Shown here: positions 9,195 through 18,052 of the stretch, piece after piece | How positions within the stretch are numbered: the first letter of the stretch is position 1 | Layout: each line of letters starts with the position of its first letter | Source of the DNA: a bacterium | Lineage (GTDB): Bacteria; Babelota; Babeliae; Babelales; Babelaceae | Assembly: GCA_023428375.1 (NCBI GenBank) | Contig: JAEYYR010000004.1 | Span: 1 to 64,000 of the forward strand | Direction: 5' to 3' | Length of the DNA: 64,000 nt | Program-made: the position numbers and the translations under genes | The notes under the pieces: model-generated | Told to the model about the DNA's origin: nothing | The model's database searches: none | The model's input: the letters and a program-made list of their open reading frames with translations, nothing else

Positions 9195-10451
9195 TTATTC
9201 CATATCACGCAATGCTTTTTTGCGTAACAATTTATGATAACTTATTGCAAAATGATGCGCATAATCGCGAAGCGATATTAATAATTGTCCCATTGATGAT
9301 TGCATATCAAGAACAAAACCTTCTGGATGATTATCTGAAAACACCCGCTCTTCTCGTTTTGCAAGACTAATAATAATTGCATCAGGCAATACCGCTTTAA
9401 TTGCGTTTCGTTGGCCTTTGCCACCATCAATCATAATGACGTCCGGAATATCACCTTCGCGATAACGACGACGTACAATTTCTTGCAATGCAGCATAATC
9501 ATGTTGCTGGGTTAATGTTTTTATTTTAAAACGTCTAAATTTATCTTTTTCGGGCTTTGTATCAGTAAATCGTATGCAAGAACCTACAATATGTGTGCTT
9601 TGAAAATGCGAAATATCAAAACAATCAATTGTGCGGATTTCGCCCTCGTAACCTATAAGCTCTTTGAGTTCTTGCAGTCCCTTCATGAGTGTCTCATGGG
9701 AACGTTTTAAAGGTGATGTCACATCCATAATTTCAGCAGCATATTTTTGTTCACTGAATTTTGTTTTGAGCGTTTTAAAAATCGTCTCAAAGTTTTTTGC
9801 ATATTCTGCTAAATGGCGTGATTTTTCAAATTCTTTATTGCGATTATGTTCTTGAATTCTATTTTCGATAATATGTAAGAATTCTTTATAATTGCCACGC
9901 AATGCCTGCTTTGCAAGCTCTAAATTGGTTTGATTATCTTCAGGTTTAAAATCAGGACGACAACTTCCTGGACAGTTGCCTAAATGATATTCAAGGCATC
10001 CATGAGCAATTTTAAGGTTGCAATTACGTAGCTTGAAGGTGCGTGTTAAATAATCAAACACCGCGCGAGCATCTTTTTTATGCAAGAATGGGCCAAAATA
10101 GGTACCCTGTTCTTTCTTAGTGCGCACCACTTTTAATTCTTTGGGTGTAAACAAGATATACAAAAAAGGATTACCACTTTTTAATAGCACATTGAATGGT
10201 GGTTTAAAGTCACGGATAAGTTGTGCCTCTAGAAGGAGCGCTTCATGGTCGTTGTGGGTAACAATGTGGCTAACGGTTGAATGCTCTTTTATGAGCTCTT
10301 GAACCTTCCAATCGTCATTATAGAAATATGACGTTACACGGTCGCGCAAATCCTTAGCCTTACCAACATACAAAAGCTGCTGTTTGGCGTCTTTGAATAT
10401 ATAGATACCGGGTAAATGAGGTAGGTCTTTGACGTGTTCTGGAATGCTCAT
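9195..10451 (-). CDS. uvrC: Excinuclease subunit UvrC, short form without HhH domain
   Basis: UvrC makes the dual incisions of nucleotide excision repair, with UvrA and UvrB. An N-terminal GIY-YIG nuclease domain is clear (LPGIYIFKD...LLYVGKAKDLRDRV, residues 13-38), followed by the Cys-bearing region (CNLKIAHGCLEYHLGNCPGSC). A UVR-like helical region lies near 200. The RNase H-like 5' nuclease region carries FDISHFQ and IMIDGGKGQ. At 418 aa it is about 190 shorter than most UvrC. It ends just after the RDYAHHFAISYHKLLRKKA segment, exactly where the helix-hairpin-helix DNA-binding domain normally starts. The stop is clean and no HhH sequence follows in any obvious frame. AAAGGA precedes the start. 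Confidence 0.93.
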   Translation of the reverse strand: MSIPEHVKDLPHLPGIYIFKDAKQQLLYVGKAKDLRDRVTSYFYNDDWKVQELIKEHSTVSHIVTHNDHEALLLEAQLIRDFKPPFNVLLKSGNPFLYILFTPKELKVVRTKKEQGTYFGPFLHKKDARAVFDYLTRTFKLRNCNLKIAHGCLEYHLGNCPGSCRPDFKPEDNQTNLELAKQALRGNYKEFLHIIENRIQEHNRNKEFEKSRHLAEYAKNFETIFKTLKTKFSEQKYAAEIMDVTSPLKRSHETLMKGLQELKELIGYEGEIRTIDCFDISHFQSTHIVGSCIRFTDTKPEKDKFRRFKIKTLTQQHDYAALQEIVRRRYREGDIPDVIMIDGGKGQRNAIKAVLPDAIIISLAKREERVFSDNHPEGFVLDMQSSMGQLLISLRDYAHHFAISYHKLLRKKALRDME

Positions 10452-10671
10452 AAATCTTTGTCCTTTTTTCTATTATACAATATTTTTTGATTTTTTCAAT
10501 CCAGGGTAGGCTTATGATGATATTTAAATATTGAAATAGAAATTTCCCCAACTGTTTAAATTGATAAAAACAATGGGGCGTCTTATTGTGTTTTTTTCTA
10601 ATTTACCCCTCATTTAAAAAGGGTTATATTGGTTAAATAGTAAAACAAATTTTTCTGCAAGTAGGGACATT

Positions 10672-11874
10672 ATGAATGTTAAAACAAAAGCGTTAATTGC
10701 ATTGCCGATTTTTATGTTAACGGCATGGTTTGGTTATTCTTTGTATAATTATTTTTTTGATATGTCACCACCGACATTAGAAATTGTTGGTATTGATGAA
10801 GGTGGTTATTACGCTGGTGATGTTACGTGTGTTGTGCATGGACATGATGATTATAAAGTACATGATATTTCGGTAGCGTTAGATAATAAAGTATTGGTGA
10901 GTCATCATAAAATACAAAAAAGTGATTTTGAATATGCTTTTCCTGTGGCTACAAAAACTATTCCAAACGGTAAGCATGTTTTAAAGATTGAGTTGCAGGA
11001 CGCTTCTTATCGTGCCAATAAAACGATTGTAGAAGTTCCATTCTTAGTTGATAATACGCCGCTCCAAGCTGCATTTGTAAAATCAGAATCAGAAAAAGTA
11101 TTTCAAGGTCGCACCTTGCATGTGCAATTTCAAGTAAATAAAGAAATTGCCTATGCAAAAGTTCAAGCACTTGCGCAAACCTTCCAATGTGTTCCAGAAG
11201 CACCTAATTCCTTAATTTATGAATGCTTTATTCCAATCAAAACTGATGAATTGCCAAACGAGTACTTAGTTTCTGCAGAGATTACTGACAAAGTAGGTAA
11301 TGTATTGAATCTTGATAGCAAATTTCATGTGGTGATGTTCCCATTCAAAAAACAAAACTTGCATGTAAGCAAAGATAAGGTTGCGCAAGAATCTGCAATG
11401 GGACAAAGCCAACGCTTATTGAATGATGCATTAGAAGAAATTTCACGTAATTCAGTACCACGCAAATTATGGCAAGGTGCATTCTATGTACCTTGTGATA
11501 TGAAAGGTATGTCTACTGATTTTGGTACCGTACGCGTTACTCAAGAACGCGGTAAATATGCGCACAATGCAGTTGATTTATTAGCAACACCAAAAAGCGT
11601 AATTTGGGCTGCTCAAGATGGTATCGTCGTACATAAAGAGCGCTATGCATTTAGCGGAAATACTATCGTGGTTGATCACGGTATTGGTGTTTTAACACTG
11701 TATTATCACCTTGATAATTTTGCTGATGTAGAAGTTGGCCAAATGGTTAAAAAAGGTCAACCGATTGGTACCTTGGGAATGACCGGTTATGCAAGTGGTT
11801 ATCATTTGCACTGGGAATTACGTGTGAATAATATTCAAGTTGAACCTATGCAGTGGACGAGACATGATTTTTAA
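10672..11874 (+). CDS. Membrane-anchored M23 (LytM/lysostaphin-type) metallopeptidase
   Basis: One N-terminal membrane helix (residues 7-28) is followed by a beta-rich region like Ig-type domains (residues 35-220) and a C-terminal M23 domain. The zinc/catalytic residues are present: HNAVD near 298-302, YYHLD near 345 and HLHWEL near 378-383. M23 enzymes cleave peptide cross-links of peptidoglycan or activate amidases. A complete HxxxD plus HxH set argues that this one is active. It heads an operon with the PilO-like and small DPF proteins. The function in envelope remodelling is inferred. Confidence 0.9.
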   Translation: MNVKTKALIALPIFMLTAWFGYSLYNYFFDMSPPTLEIVGIDEGGYYAGDVTCVVHGHDDYKVHDISVALDNKVLVSHHKIQKSDFEYAFPVATKTIPNGKHVLKIELQDASYRANKTIVEVPFLVDNTPLQAAFVKSESEKVFQGRTLHVQFQVNKEIAYAKVQALAQTFQCVPEAPNSLIYECFIPIKTDELPNEYLVSAEITDKVGNVLNLDSKFHVVMFPFKKQNLHVSKDKVAQESAMGQSQRLLNDALEEISRNSVPRKLWQGAFYVPCDMKGMSTDFGTVRVTQERGKYAHNAVDLLATPKSVIWAAQDGIVVHKERYAFSGNTIVVDHGIGVLTLYYHLDNFADVEVGQMVKKGQPIGTLGMTGYASGYHLHWELRVNNIQVEPMQWTRHDF

Positions 11875-11896
11875 TTAATTAAGAGGAGAGTATGTA

Positions 11897-12379
11897 ATGA
11901 AGCATGATATAAGAACTGATTCTTGGTTCTTGTTTCCCTTGTCGCTGCCGCCAATGCAACGATATCTATTGTTAATTGGGCTTGCAGCAATCGCAGTATC
12001 GTTCTGGTGGTGTTGGATATATAATCCACTCAGAAGACACAGGGCAGGACTCTCCTATCAATTACAATCAATAAAACATGACGCTGTCATCAAAGAAAAA
12101 TTAATAGCATTATCGCAATCGCTTACAAAATTATCGTGCAAAGAATTATCATCTATTGCAAGCATATCTCGTGTAACGTTTGATGAGATTCGATTTCAAT
12201 CAGATGATAAGGCACACATTTCTTTTTATGGTAGCTATGATTCATTAATTCGTTGCTTGAATGAATTGTATGAACGTTGTCCTAAATTGCATATAACAAA
12301 ATTATATTTAGTTGCATCGGACCAATCTACGCGTCATATCTCGCTTGATGTTACTCATCTTGCAACTGGGGAATTGTAA
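11897..12379 (+). CDS. PilO-like inner-membrane protein, 160 aa
   Basis: One membrane helix (about residues 22-40) follows a cytoplasmic tail. It is followed by a helical stretch (LQSIKHDAVIKEKLIALSQSL) and a small alpha/beta domain containing 'ISFYGSYDSLIRCLNELYERCPKLHITKLYLV'. This matches the general layout of PilO/GspM-like proteins, whose periplasmic ferredoxin-like domain contains 'v.g.y..l..fl..l...p.iv.i..l.l'. AGAGGAGAG precedes the start. The immediate downstream gene carries a PilP-like 'RDPF' start, which supports a type IV pilus/type II secretion alignment complex. Confidence 0.55.
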   Translation: MKHDIRTDSWFLFPLSLPPMQRYLLLIGLAAIAVSFWWCWIYNPLRRHRAGLSYQLQSIKHDAVIKEKLIALSQSLTKLSCKELSSIASISRVTFDEIRFQSDDKAHISFYGSYDSLIRCLNELYERCPKLHITKLYLVASDQSTRHISLDVTHLATGEL

Positions 12380-12380
12380 C

Positions 12381-12557
12381 ATGAAATACAGAATGATCAT
12401 TCTAATTTTGAGTACATTTTCTTTTGCCAGAGATCCTTTTGTGTATCAATTAAAACCGCGCATTGTTGCTGAAGGGCAAATTAATGGCGAAGAAATTACG
12501 GTAGTACATACTGATGGAAATGATATTAAAATTAAGAGAAAAAAGCCCTTCAACTGA
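12381..12557 (+). CDS. Small secreted PilP-like protein, 58 aa
   Basis: The longest frame starts at 12312, but the ATG at 12381, one base after the preceding stop, gives a clean signal peptide (MKYRMIILILSTFSFA) followed by RDPFVYQLKP. 'RDPF' just after the signal is typical of PilP, and the mature 'GQINGEEITVVHTDGNDIKIKRKK' could be the beta strands of a much reduced PilP domain. It is translationally linked to the PilO-like gene. With about 40 mature residues it may be a degenerate or minimal version. Confidence 0.5.
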   Translation: MKYRMIILILSTFSFARDPFVYQLKPRIVAEGQINGEEITVVHTDGNDIKIKRKKPFN

Positions 12558-12570
12558 GATAGCTGAAGGG
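12541..12570 (-). terminator. Terminator, minus-strand orientation
   Basis: CCCTTCA (12546-12552) and TGAAGGG (12564-12570) pair. On the minus strand the hairpin is followed by a run of T, so it terminates transcripts arriving from the gene at 12672-13478. It overlaps the last codons of the PilP-like gene. Confidence 0.6.
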
Positions 12571-12580
12571 TTAGGGGGGT

Positions 12581-12609
12581 GAACAATACAAGACGTATTG
12601 TTCGTTTTA
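12581..12609 (+). terminator. Terminator of the M23/PilO-like operon
   Basis: GAACAATAC (12581-12589) and GTATTGTTC (12595-12603) form a perfect 9-bp stem around AAGAC, followed by GTTTT. Confidence 0.65.
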
Positions 12610-12671
12610 GGGACATTATAAATCTTTGACTGTGATGATCCTAACAACCAACGCGTTCCATGTCAAGCACA

Positions 12672-13478
12672 TCATTTTTTATAAAGAACAGAGTTACTTT
12701 GTTCCACTTTATACTCAATATTTTTTTCAAAATCATTTTTTGTTGAAATCGATTCTTTATTTTTTGCATAGTTATATGCTTGAAGCCAGCAATAGGCATT
12801 TGTTGCTTTTGAAGTTACAAATTCTAAGCTTGCTGTTTTTAAAACAGAATTTCCAAATGAATACATTGCTGGTAACCAGAGATTTGGCATGTTGTAATAA
12901 CATGCTGCAGCTATTGTAGCTATTCCAGCAGAACAAGCAATAACATGTTTTTTTTGAATTAAACTTTTTAAGCTTATGATCTGCTGCATTAATGTTATCG
13001 TAATTATTTTTACATTATACGTAGCTAATGCAGTTAACGAAGTTTGTAATGCTTCTTCTGCAAAATTTTCTTCTATACTATTTGTTTGTAATAAATAAAT
13101 GACTGCACCACAGACTGTAGTTATTAGAGCTGCTACCAATGGTTTATTAATATGTGTAACATACTCTTCAAGTTTTTTTATTTTATTTTGGATATCGCTT
13201 CCGACATTTTCGCCCATTCCATAGGACAGGCCAAGCGCTAAATTTTTTGCGATACCTGTGGCAGCTGAATAACTGGGTGCGCCAGATTGTGCGTATTGCG
13301 CAAGATTTAGTCCTAGACACGCAAGTTCTGGCCGAGGAATATTTGCGAGCGTTTGGAAGATACCAATATCAACAATGGATGGCGTTATAGTAGAAAAATC
13401 TATATCTGCTTCAGAGTTATTTGTAGAAAAAAAATATAATAGCGCTAGGGCCCAAAATTTGGTTAAATTCATCAACAT
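12672..13478 (-). CDS. Secreted/membrane-associated protein, 268 aa, unknown function
   Basis: I start it at the ATG at 13478 (MLMNLTKF...), or equally the ATG at 13472, because AAAGAAAG lies just upstream and a signal peptide follows (ending SEA). The longer frame from 13499 lacks a Shine-Dalgarno. The body has two or three further hydrophobic stretches (KPLVAALITTVCGAVIYLL; VIACSAGIATIAAACYY), so it may be an integral membrane protein. No family is recognised. Confidence 0.65.
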   Translation of the reverse strand: MLMNLTKFWALALLYFFSTNNSEADIDFSTITPSIVDIGIFQTLANIPRPELACLGLNLAQYAQSGAPSYSAATGIAKNLALGLSYGMGENVGSDIQNKIKKLEEYVTHINKPLVAALITTVCGAVIYLLQTNSIEENFAEEALQTSLTALATYNVKIITITLMQQIISLKSLIQKKHVIACSAGIATIAAACYYNMPNLWLPAMYSFGNSVLKTASLEFVTSKATNAYCWLQAYNYAKNKESISTKNDFEKNIEYKVEQSNSVLYKK

Positions 13479-13593
13479 TACTTTCTTTATATATATCAAC
13501 TATAAGTGTAACTCATTTATATTTTCAAAATCACTAGTTTTTGAGAAAAGCACACGCTATGCTGTATTCTTATAACCCCAAATAGGAGCGTTT

Positions 13594-14589
13594 ATGAAGC
13601 GATATTATCCTTTATCTGTGGCTTTAGTTCTTTTAATTTCATTTATTGTTTCAATAACCGCAGCGCTCAGTGTGCTTACAACGTTTACAAGTCCTGATGA
13701 AGAGCCTCATTTAATTCGATTGACTGAATCGGGTGTAAAAAATATAAATGTTTCGTTTGTTATTTATGATTTTGTTCGCTTTGATACACGCACAAATAAA
13801 TTTGTCTTTGACGGTGTTGTTAGGTTTGAGGCGCCAAAAGAAATTGATGAAGCCATTATAGAAGCTTTTAATTTTGAGCGATCAGAGATTAAACATAAAG
13901 AATTAATCGAAAAAACAAGCCTTGATGATCAAAATATATATCGCTATCAAGTGCGTGCTGATATCAGTTTCCCTCTCAATTATACATGGTATCCCTTTGA
14001 TGATCACACCTTGTATATGACCCTAATAAACAGAAAGTTATCGGTGGACAAATATGTGTTTAACATTGAAGAGAATCAATTTACTGTGACGGCAGATGCG
14101 GTAGCTGATGAATGGTCATTGCGAGGAACAACGGTTTCAGCGGGCGGAAAGCAATGGCTAACAACGGCCCATCATGAAAATAAAATTTCACCCGCAATAG
14201 TTTTTGGCATAGAATACTACCGCACTGGTTATTCGGGGTTAATTTCTATTCTATTTCCATTACTAGTGTTGTTTTATATTGCACTCTTCTGTCTTGCTAT
14301 AGATGGTATGGCCAATTATGAAGCGGTTGCACAAAGTTCATTAGCAAACGTAGCAGGTTTAATTGCCTATCGATTTGTGATCGATACGGTATCTCCCGTT
14401 ACTAGTTATTTAAAATTATCCGATTATTTTTTTATAATAACGCTCACTGCTTGCTTGATTATTACATTCATCAATCTTTTTTCGCCATGGTATAAAATTA
14501 GCATGCGAGCAAGAATGATAATCATTATAGCTATGACATTGTATATTACCGGTAGCTTTGTTGCATTATTGCTATATGTAATGCACTAA
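13594..14589 (+). CDS. Pentameric ligand-gated ion channel (Cys-loop receptor) homologue
   Basis: The architecture is that of prokaryotic pLGICs such as GLIC and ELIC. A signal/anchor helix (7-30) precedes a beta-rich extracellular domain (45-205). This contains YPFDDHTLYM at 133-142, the counterpart of the conserved 'FPFDxQxL' loop. Four membrane helices follow: M1 211-236 with an internal Pro, M2 about 244-265, M3 277-297 and M4 306-329. The M2-M3 link 'VSPVTSYLKLSDYFF' aligns with the conserved Pro...Tyr...(Asp) link of the family ('LPKTPYMTYTGAIIF' in GLIC). 'YYR' sits immediately before M1. At 331 aa it has the length of the bacterial members. TAGGAGCG is the Shine-Dalgarno. The ligand cannot be deduced. 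Identification rests on motif order, not a search. Confidence 0.75.
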   Translation: MKRYYPLSVALVLLISFIVSITAALSVLTTFTSPDEEPHLIRLTESGVKNINVSFVIYDFVRFDTRTNKFVFDGVVRFEAPKEIDEAIIEAFNFERSEIKHKELIEKTSLDDQNIYRYQVRADISFPLNYTWYPFDDHTLYMTLINRKLSVDKYVFNIEENQFTVTADAVADEWSLRGTTVSAGGKQWLTTAHHENKISPAIVFGIEYYRTGYSGLISILFPLLVLFYIALFCLAIDGMANYEAVAQSSLANVAGLIAYRFVIDTVSPVTSYLKLSDYFFIITLTACLIITFINLFSPWYKISMRARMIIIIAMTLYITGSFVALLLYVMH

Positions 14590-14789
14590 CTATTTGCCGC
14601 GTAATAATCCTTTTTATAACCTGCAGTATTGAATGTTAGTCGAAAAATACGGTGGAAGAGTTTTCTTGCATCATTAATGGGCTGTATTAAAAAAATAATT
14701 TATTCACAGATTACGATGTTTACTCTGCTTTTTCTTTATTTTTACGCATTGAGTTTGATAGATTAAAAAAGTAAAAAATAAAGAGAAGT

Positions 14790-15923
14790 ATGAAGAACTA
14801 TTTTATTCTTGGTTGCTGTGGATTTTTGTTTCTGTCTAATTGCTCAGAAGCCCCGATCAACTCTCGTATTGATTCAATCATTAATGTTTTGGATTTGATT
14901 AATAAATCTAAAGTCTCTCAATCTCAATTATCACCAACCGAAAAGCATTTTGGCGAGGTTAAAGAAGAAATTGAAAATGCATGCGATTTTTATTCCCATT
15001 TTAAGCCTTTCTCTAAAGAACAATTTATGCAGCTCATACAAAAATGCATAGAAAAAGAAAAACAATATAGTGATTTTTATACCGTATTTTATCATGCGCA
15101 AAATATGGATTGGTTCTTTTATACTCAATTTATTTCTGCGCTTGGGGAATGGCTAAAAAACATGCCACATGAAACATTCTTATATCTGCGCTGCCCTATT
15201 AAAAAATATGAGGTAACAGAATCAATTATTCCTTTTGTTAAAAAATTTGGACTGTTTGGACAAGCTAAGGATACCTCACCGGAAATAGGTCAATTCTTAG
15301 TGGCAACAAATTTATCATTATTGGCAAATATTGGTTTTGAAAAAGAAAGCTCTTTAATGTATGCCTTCTTCAACCAAAGTTGTAAAATTTTTTACCCTAA
15401 ATCAATGTATCCAGATATTCAAGAATGGCTTTTGCAATATAAAAAACAAATGCCCATTAATGTAATTGAAGAAGCATTTGCAGAATTTAAAAAACGATTT
15501 GAAGCAATAGAATCTGGTGTTTTACAACAAATATTTATTCCTAAAGATCTTGCTAAAAATATTTCGTATATATGTGGTCCACAGGGAAGACCACTATGCA
15601 GAGAACAAAATGAAGAAGCTCAAAAAATTGAGGTAGAAAAGGCGTTTAAAGAGCCTTCAGCAATCGGGCAACAATGTCGATTGGCTTGCTCAAATAAAGG
15701 TCTACTATCTCCTGAGAATAATATTATATTTTATACGTATGTATTGCCAAAATATCAGGAACAATTTGACAAAGCGCGACAAGAATTCCGATCATATTTA
15801 TATAGATTATTTGATAAAAATGTTCAGCAAATGCAAGAAACAGAAGAATGTCCCAAATCATATTGGCAATCAGTAAAGGCATTTTTTAGCCCTTATTTGC
15901 CACGCACAAATCGTGCTAACTGA
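14790..15923 (+). CDS. Secreted protein, 377 aa, unknown function
   Basis: The signal peptide is residues 1-20 (MKNYFILGCCGFLFLSNCSEA). The Cys before SEA is preceded by 'LSN', not a proper lipobox, so it is probably an ordinary secreted protein. It is helical and contains paired Cys (ICGPQGRPLC, QQCRLAC). Its last 31 bp overlap the end of the convergent ABC ATPase gene. The 200 bp before it show no gene or RNA. No family is recognised. Confidence 0.75.
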   Translation: MKNYFILGCCGFLFLSNCSEAPINSRIDSIINVLDLINKSKVSQSQLSPTEKHFGEVKEEIENACDFYSHFKPFSKEQFMQLIQKCIEKEKQYSDFYTVFYHAQNMDWFFYTQFISALGEWLKNMPHETFLYLRCPIKKYEVTESIIPFVKKFGLFGQAKDTSPEIGQFLVATNLSLLANIGFEKESSLMYAFFNQSCKIFYPKSMYPDIQEWLLQYKKQMPINVIEEAFAEFKKRFEAIESGVLQQIFIPKDLAKNISYICGPQGRPLCREQNEEAQKIEVEKAFKEPSAIGQQCRLACSNKGLLSPENNIIFYTYVLPKYQEQFDKARQEFRSYLYRLFDKNVQQMQETEECPKSYWQSVKAFFSPYLPRTNRAN

Positions 15924-16600
15924 GGATACTGTTGTTGATTTGCAAAGAAATCATGTGATTTAGCAGATTCAACAATTGATCCGTTAGACATCAAATAGAT
16001 TGAGCAATCTAATTCTTGTAATAATCCAATATCATGAGTCGCAACCAAAACAATAAATCCTTGTCGTGCAAGTTCTTGAATAGATTGAGCAACGAAGGTT
16101 GTGAGTAATGGATCAAGTGCAGAGGTTGGTTCATCAAAACAGATGACGCGTGGTTGCATCGCAATAGTTCTTACAATAGCAAGACGTTGTTTTTGGCCCC
16201 CAGATAAACGTTGCACAGACATATCAGCTTTATCTGCAAGTTCATAACGTTGCAATAATTCTAACGCGCGTTCTTGTGCTTGAGATTCTGTAAGACCTGC
16301 TGCTTTTATTAAAGGGAACGTGATGTTTTCAACCACTGACATGTGTTCAAACAAATTGAACTGTTGAAAAACCATTCCCACGGCTCGAGTTTGAGAAGCA
16401 TCGTTTAATGAATTTCCATCTAATAACAAGTTGCCATCATCCAGTACTTCCAAATGATTCAACACACGAAGTAGGGTGGATTTGCCAACACCAGATGAAC
16501 CTAAAAGTACGGCGATTTCGCCGGGATGAACTTGTAATGAAACGTTATTTAAAACGGTGCGTGAACCAAATCGCTTGGTTGCATTTTTAATGATGAGCAT
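15893..16600 (-). CDS. Polar amino-acid ABC importer, ATP-binding protein
   Basis: This 235-aa ATPase of the GlnQ/HisP type energises uptake by the adjacent permease and binding protein. Walker A GSSGVGKST is near residue 35. The Q-loop is VFQQFNLFEHMSVVENI. The signature LSGGQKQR is followed by Walker B VICFDEPTSALDP and the switch His in VATHDIGL. 'FQQFNLFPHM' is a hallmark of the polar amino-acid group, here with E for P. It overlaps the permease gene by 14 bp, which implies translational coupling. The substrate specificity cannot be read from this subunit. Confidence 0.95.
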   Translation of the reverse strand: MLIIKNATKRFGSRTVLNNVSLQVHPGEIAVLLGSSGVGKSTLLRVLNHLEVLDDGNLLLDGNSLNDASQTRAVGMVFQQFNLFEHMSVVENITFPLIKAAGLTESQAQERALELLQRYELADKADMSVQRLSGGQKQRLAIVRTIAMQPRVICFDEPTSALDPLLTTFVAQSIQELARQGFIVLVATHDIGLLQELDCSIYLMSNGSIVESAKSHDFFANQQQYPQLARFVRGK

Positions 16601-17246
16601 GGGGATTCAAATAGGTTTCAAGGCGAGAAATTGCAAATGATAATGTCGCGGTAATAGCTAAATAAAACAACGCTATGGCGCAGTAAATACTCAGTGCATC
16701 ATAGGTATGGGAAATAATTGTTTGTCCTTGCTTGTACAATTCTGGCACGCCAATAATGGATGCCAAGCTTGAATCTTTAACCAAGGTTATTGCCTCATTT
16801 CCTAATGCAGGGAGTACTGCTCGAATCGCTTGCGGTAAAATAATATAACGAATCATATCACGACGTTTAATGCCCAATGTTTTAGCCGCTTCAAGTTGAC
16901 CTTTGTTGATAGATTGAATGCCAGCTTTAATAATTTGGCTGACATATGCCATCGAATTAAGTCCTATTGCTAGAATTGCAGCAGTGATGGGTTTGAGTGC
17001 AATGCCCGTGATTGACAGTACATAATACAAGAATACGATTTGCACGATCATCGGGGTGCCGCGGAACAAGCCAACGTATGCAGTAACTAGGGTTTTAAAT
17101 ACCGGTGAATCACTGGTTTGCAAAAGCGCAAGTATCGTGCCGCCACAGAAACCAATGGTCAGTGCGCAGGCTGCTATTTTTAATGAAATGAGTAATCCGC
17201 TAAAAAGAACGGGTAATGATTGAATAATAAGATCAATATTAATCAT
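16587..17246 (-). CDS. Polar amino-acid ABC importer, permease
   Basis: This permease of the HisM/GlnP family has about five membrane helices. The EAA loop that docks the ATPase is clear: EAAKTLGIKRRDMIRYIILPQA. I start it at the ATG at 17246, four codons inside the longest frame, because it overlaps the binding-protein stop as ATGA. The product is 219 aa, typical for the family. It works as a dimer in the inner membrane with the ATPase encoded next. Confidence 0.94.
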   Translation of the reverse strand: MINIDLIIQSLPVLFSGLLISLKIAACALTIGFCGGTILALLQTSDSPVFKTLVTAYVGLFRGTPMIVQIVFLYYVLSITGIALKPITAAILAIGLNSMAYVSQIIKAGIQSINKGQLEAAKTLGIKRRDMIRYIILPQAIRAVLPALGNEAITLVKDSSLASIIGVPELYKQGQTIISHTYDALSIYCAIALFYLAITATLSFAISRLETYLNPHAHH

Positions 17247-18013
17247 TGCACATGCCATTTATCTTTAAGCATTCTGAGAGTGCCGTCATTTTCCATGTTT
17301 TCTACTGCTGCTTTCACGGCAAATGCTAAATCGGGATAATCAGGAGCAATCGCTAACGCGCTGCTTTCATCGGTATCTTCGATTGGAGCCACGGTATATT
17401 TATCAGGATATTGTTCTAATAATTCACGTACAGAATTTGCTGCGGTAACAAAGGCAAAGGCACGACCAGAATTTAATGCTAACAAGGCATCAGCTACTGA
17501 AGGCAATCGTTGTAAATCAATCGTTGGAATTTTTGAAAGATAAATATCAGCAGTGTACCCTTGGTTCACGATAACATTTTTATTTTCTAAATCTTTAATG
17601 CCTGATACCGGATTTGATTTGAGGGTAACGATCCACAGTGGATCACCAGTAAGGTATGGCTTGGTGAAAACAACACGTTCACTACGTTCTTTGGTTGGCG
17701 TCATACCAGCAGCAATGAGGTAGATATTGCCAAGTTGTAACTGAGGGATTAAAAGGTCAAAAGCCATATCTTGGATTTCCATAGACTTGCCCAGACGGTT
17801 TGCGATTTCTTGCGCAAGGTCTATATCAAAACCCGTGATATTGCCATTGATATCTTTAAATGAGAATGGTTTAAAGTCGGCGCTGGTTCCTACTAAAATA
17901 ACTTCAGGAATGCCAGTCTTGATTGAATGACGACGCCATACAGAAAACCAAAAAACAACAAAAACTATAAGAAGAATACTAAAAATACTAAGAATGTTCT
18001 TTTTCATACCCAT
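17243..18013 (-). CDS. Polar amino-acid ABC importer, substrate-binding protein
   Basis: This is a family 3 solute-binding protein of 256 aa. The N-terminal hydrophobic helix (5-24) has no obvious cleavage site or lipobox and may stay as a membrane anchor. Diagnostic segments are 'TSADFKPFSFKDINGNITGFDIDLAQEIANRLG', 'IAAGMTPTKERSERVVFTKPYL' and the C-terminal 'LRMLKDKWHVQ'. The Arg in 'PTKERSERV' and the Asp of 'GFDIDL' suit recognition of an alpha-amino acid. It is the first gene of a three-gene operon. AAGGAAAG precedes the start, with an alternative ATG two codons in. A 12-bp inverted repeat lies directly upstream. Confidence 0.95.
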   Translation of the reverse strand: MGMKKNILSIFSILLIVFVVFWFSVWRRHSIKTGIPEVILVGTSADFKPFSFKDINGNITGFDIDLAQEIANRLGKSMEIQDMAFDLLIPQLQLGNIYLIAAGMTPTKERSERVVFTKPYLTGDPLWIVTLKSNPVSGIKDLENKNVIVNQGYTADIYLSKIPTIDLQRLPSVADALLALNSGRAFAFVTAANSVRELLEQYPDKYTVAPIEDTDESSALAIAPDYPDLAFAVKAAVENMENDGTLRMLKDKWHVQ

Positions 18014-18021
18014 GCTTTCCT

Positions 18022-18052
18022 TGGATCATATACTTTTATAGTATACGATCCA
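18022..18052 (-). promoter_or_regulatory. Inverted repeat over the start site of the amino-acid importer operon
   Basis: TGGATCATATAC (18022-18033) and GTATACGATCCA (18041-18052) are inverted with one mismatch, which becomes a G-U pair in RNA, around a 7-nt loop. On the minus strand a TATAAT lies at 18061-18056, so the repeat covers the expected transcription start, and the Shine-Dalgarno follows directly. It may be an operator or an RNA hairpin affecting ribosome access. Alternatively it could end the upstream gene, but no T-run follows. Confidence 0.5.

Noticed and set aside
9161..9370. 69-aa plus-strand frame
   Set aside because: It is antisense to the end of uvrC, whose protein similarity is certain.
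12626..12919. 97-aa plus-strand frame
   Set aside because: It is opposite to a gene with a signal peptide and ribosome site, and has no ribosome site of its own.
14790..15923. Lipoprotein call for the 377-aa protein
   Set aside because: The residues before the Cys (L-S-N) do not fit a lipobox.
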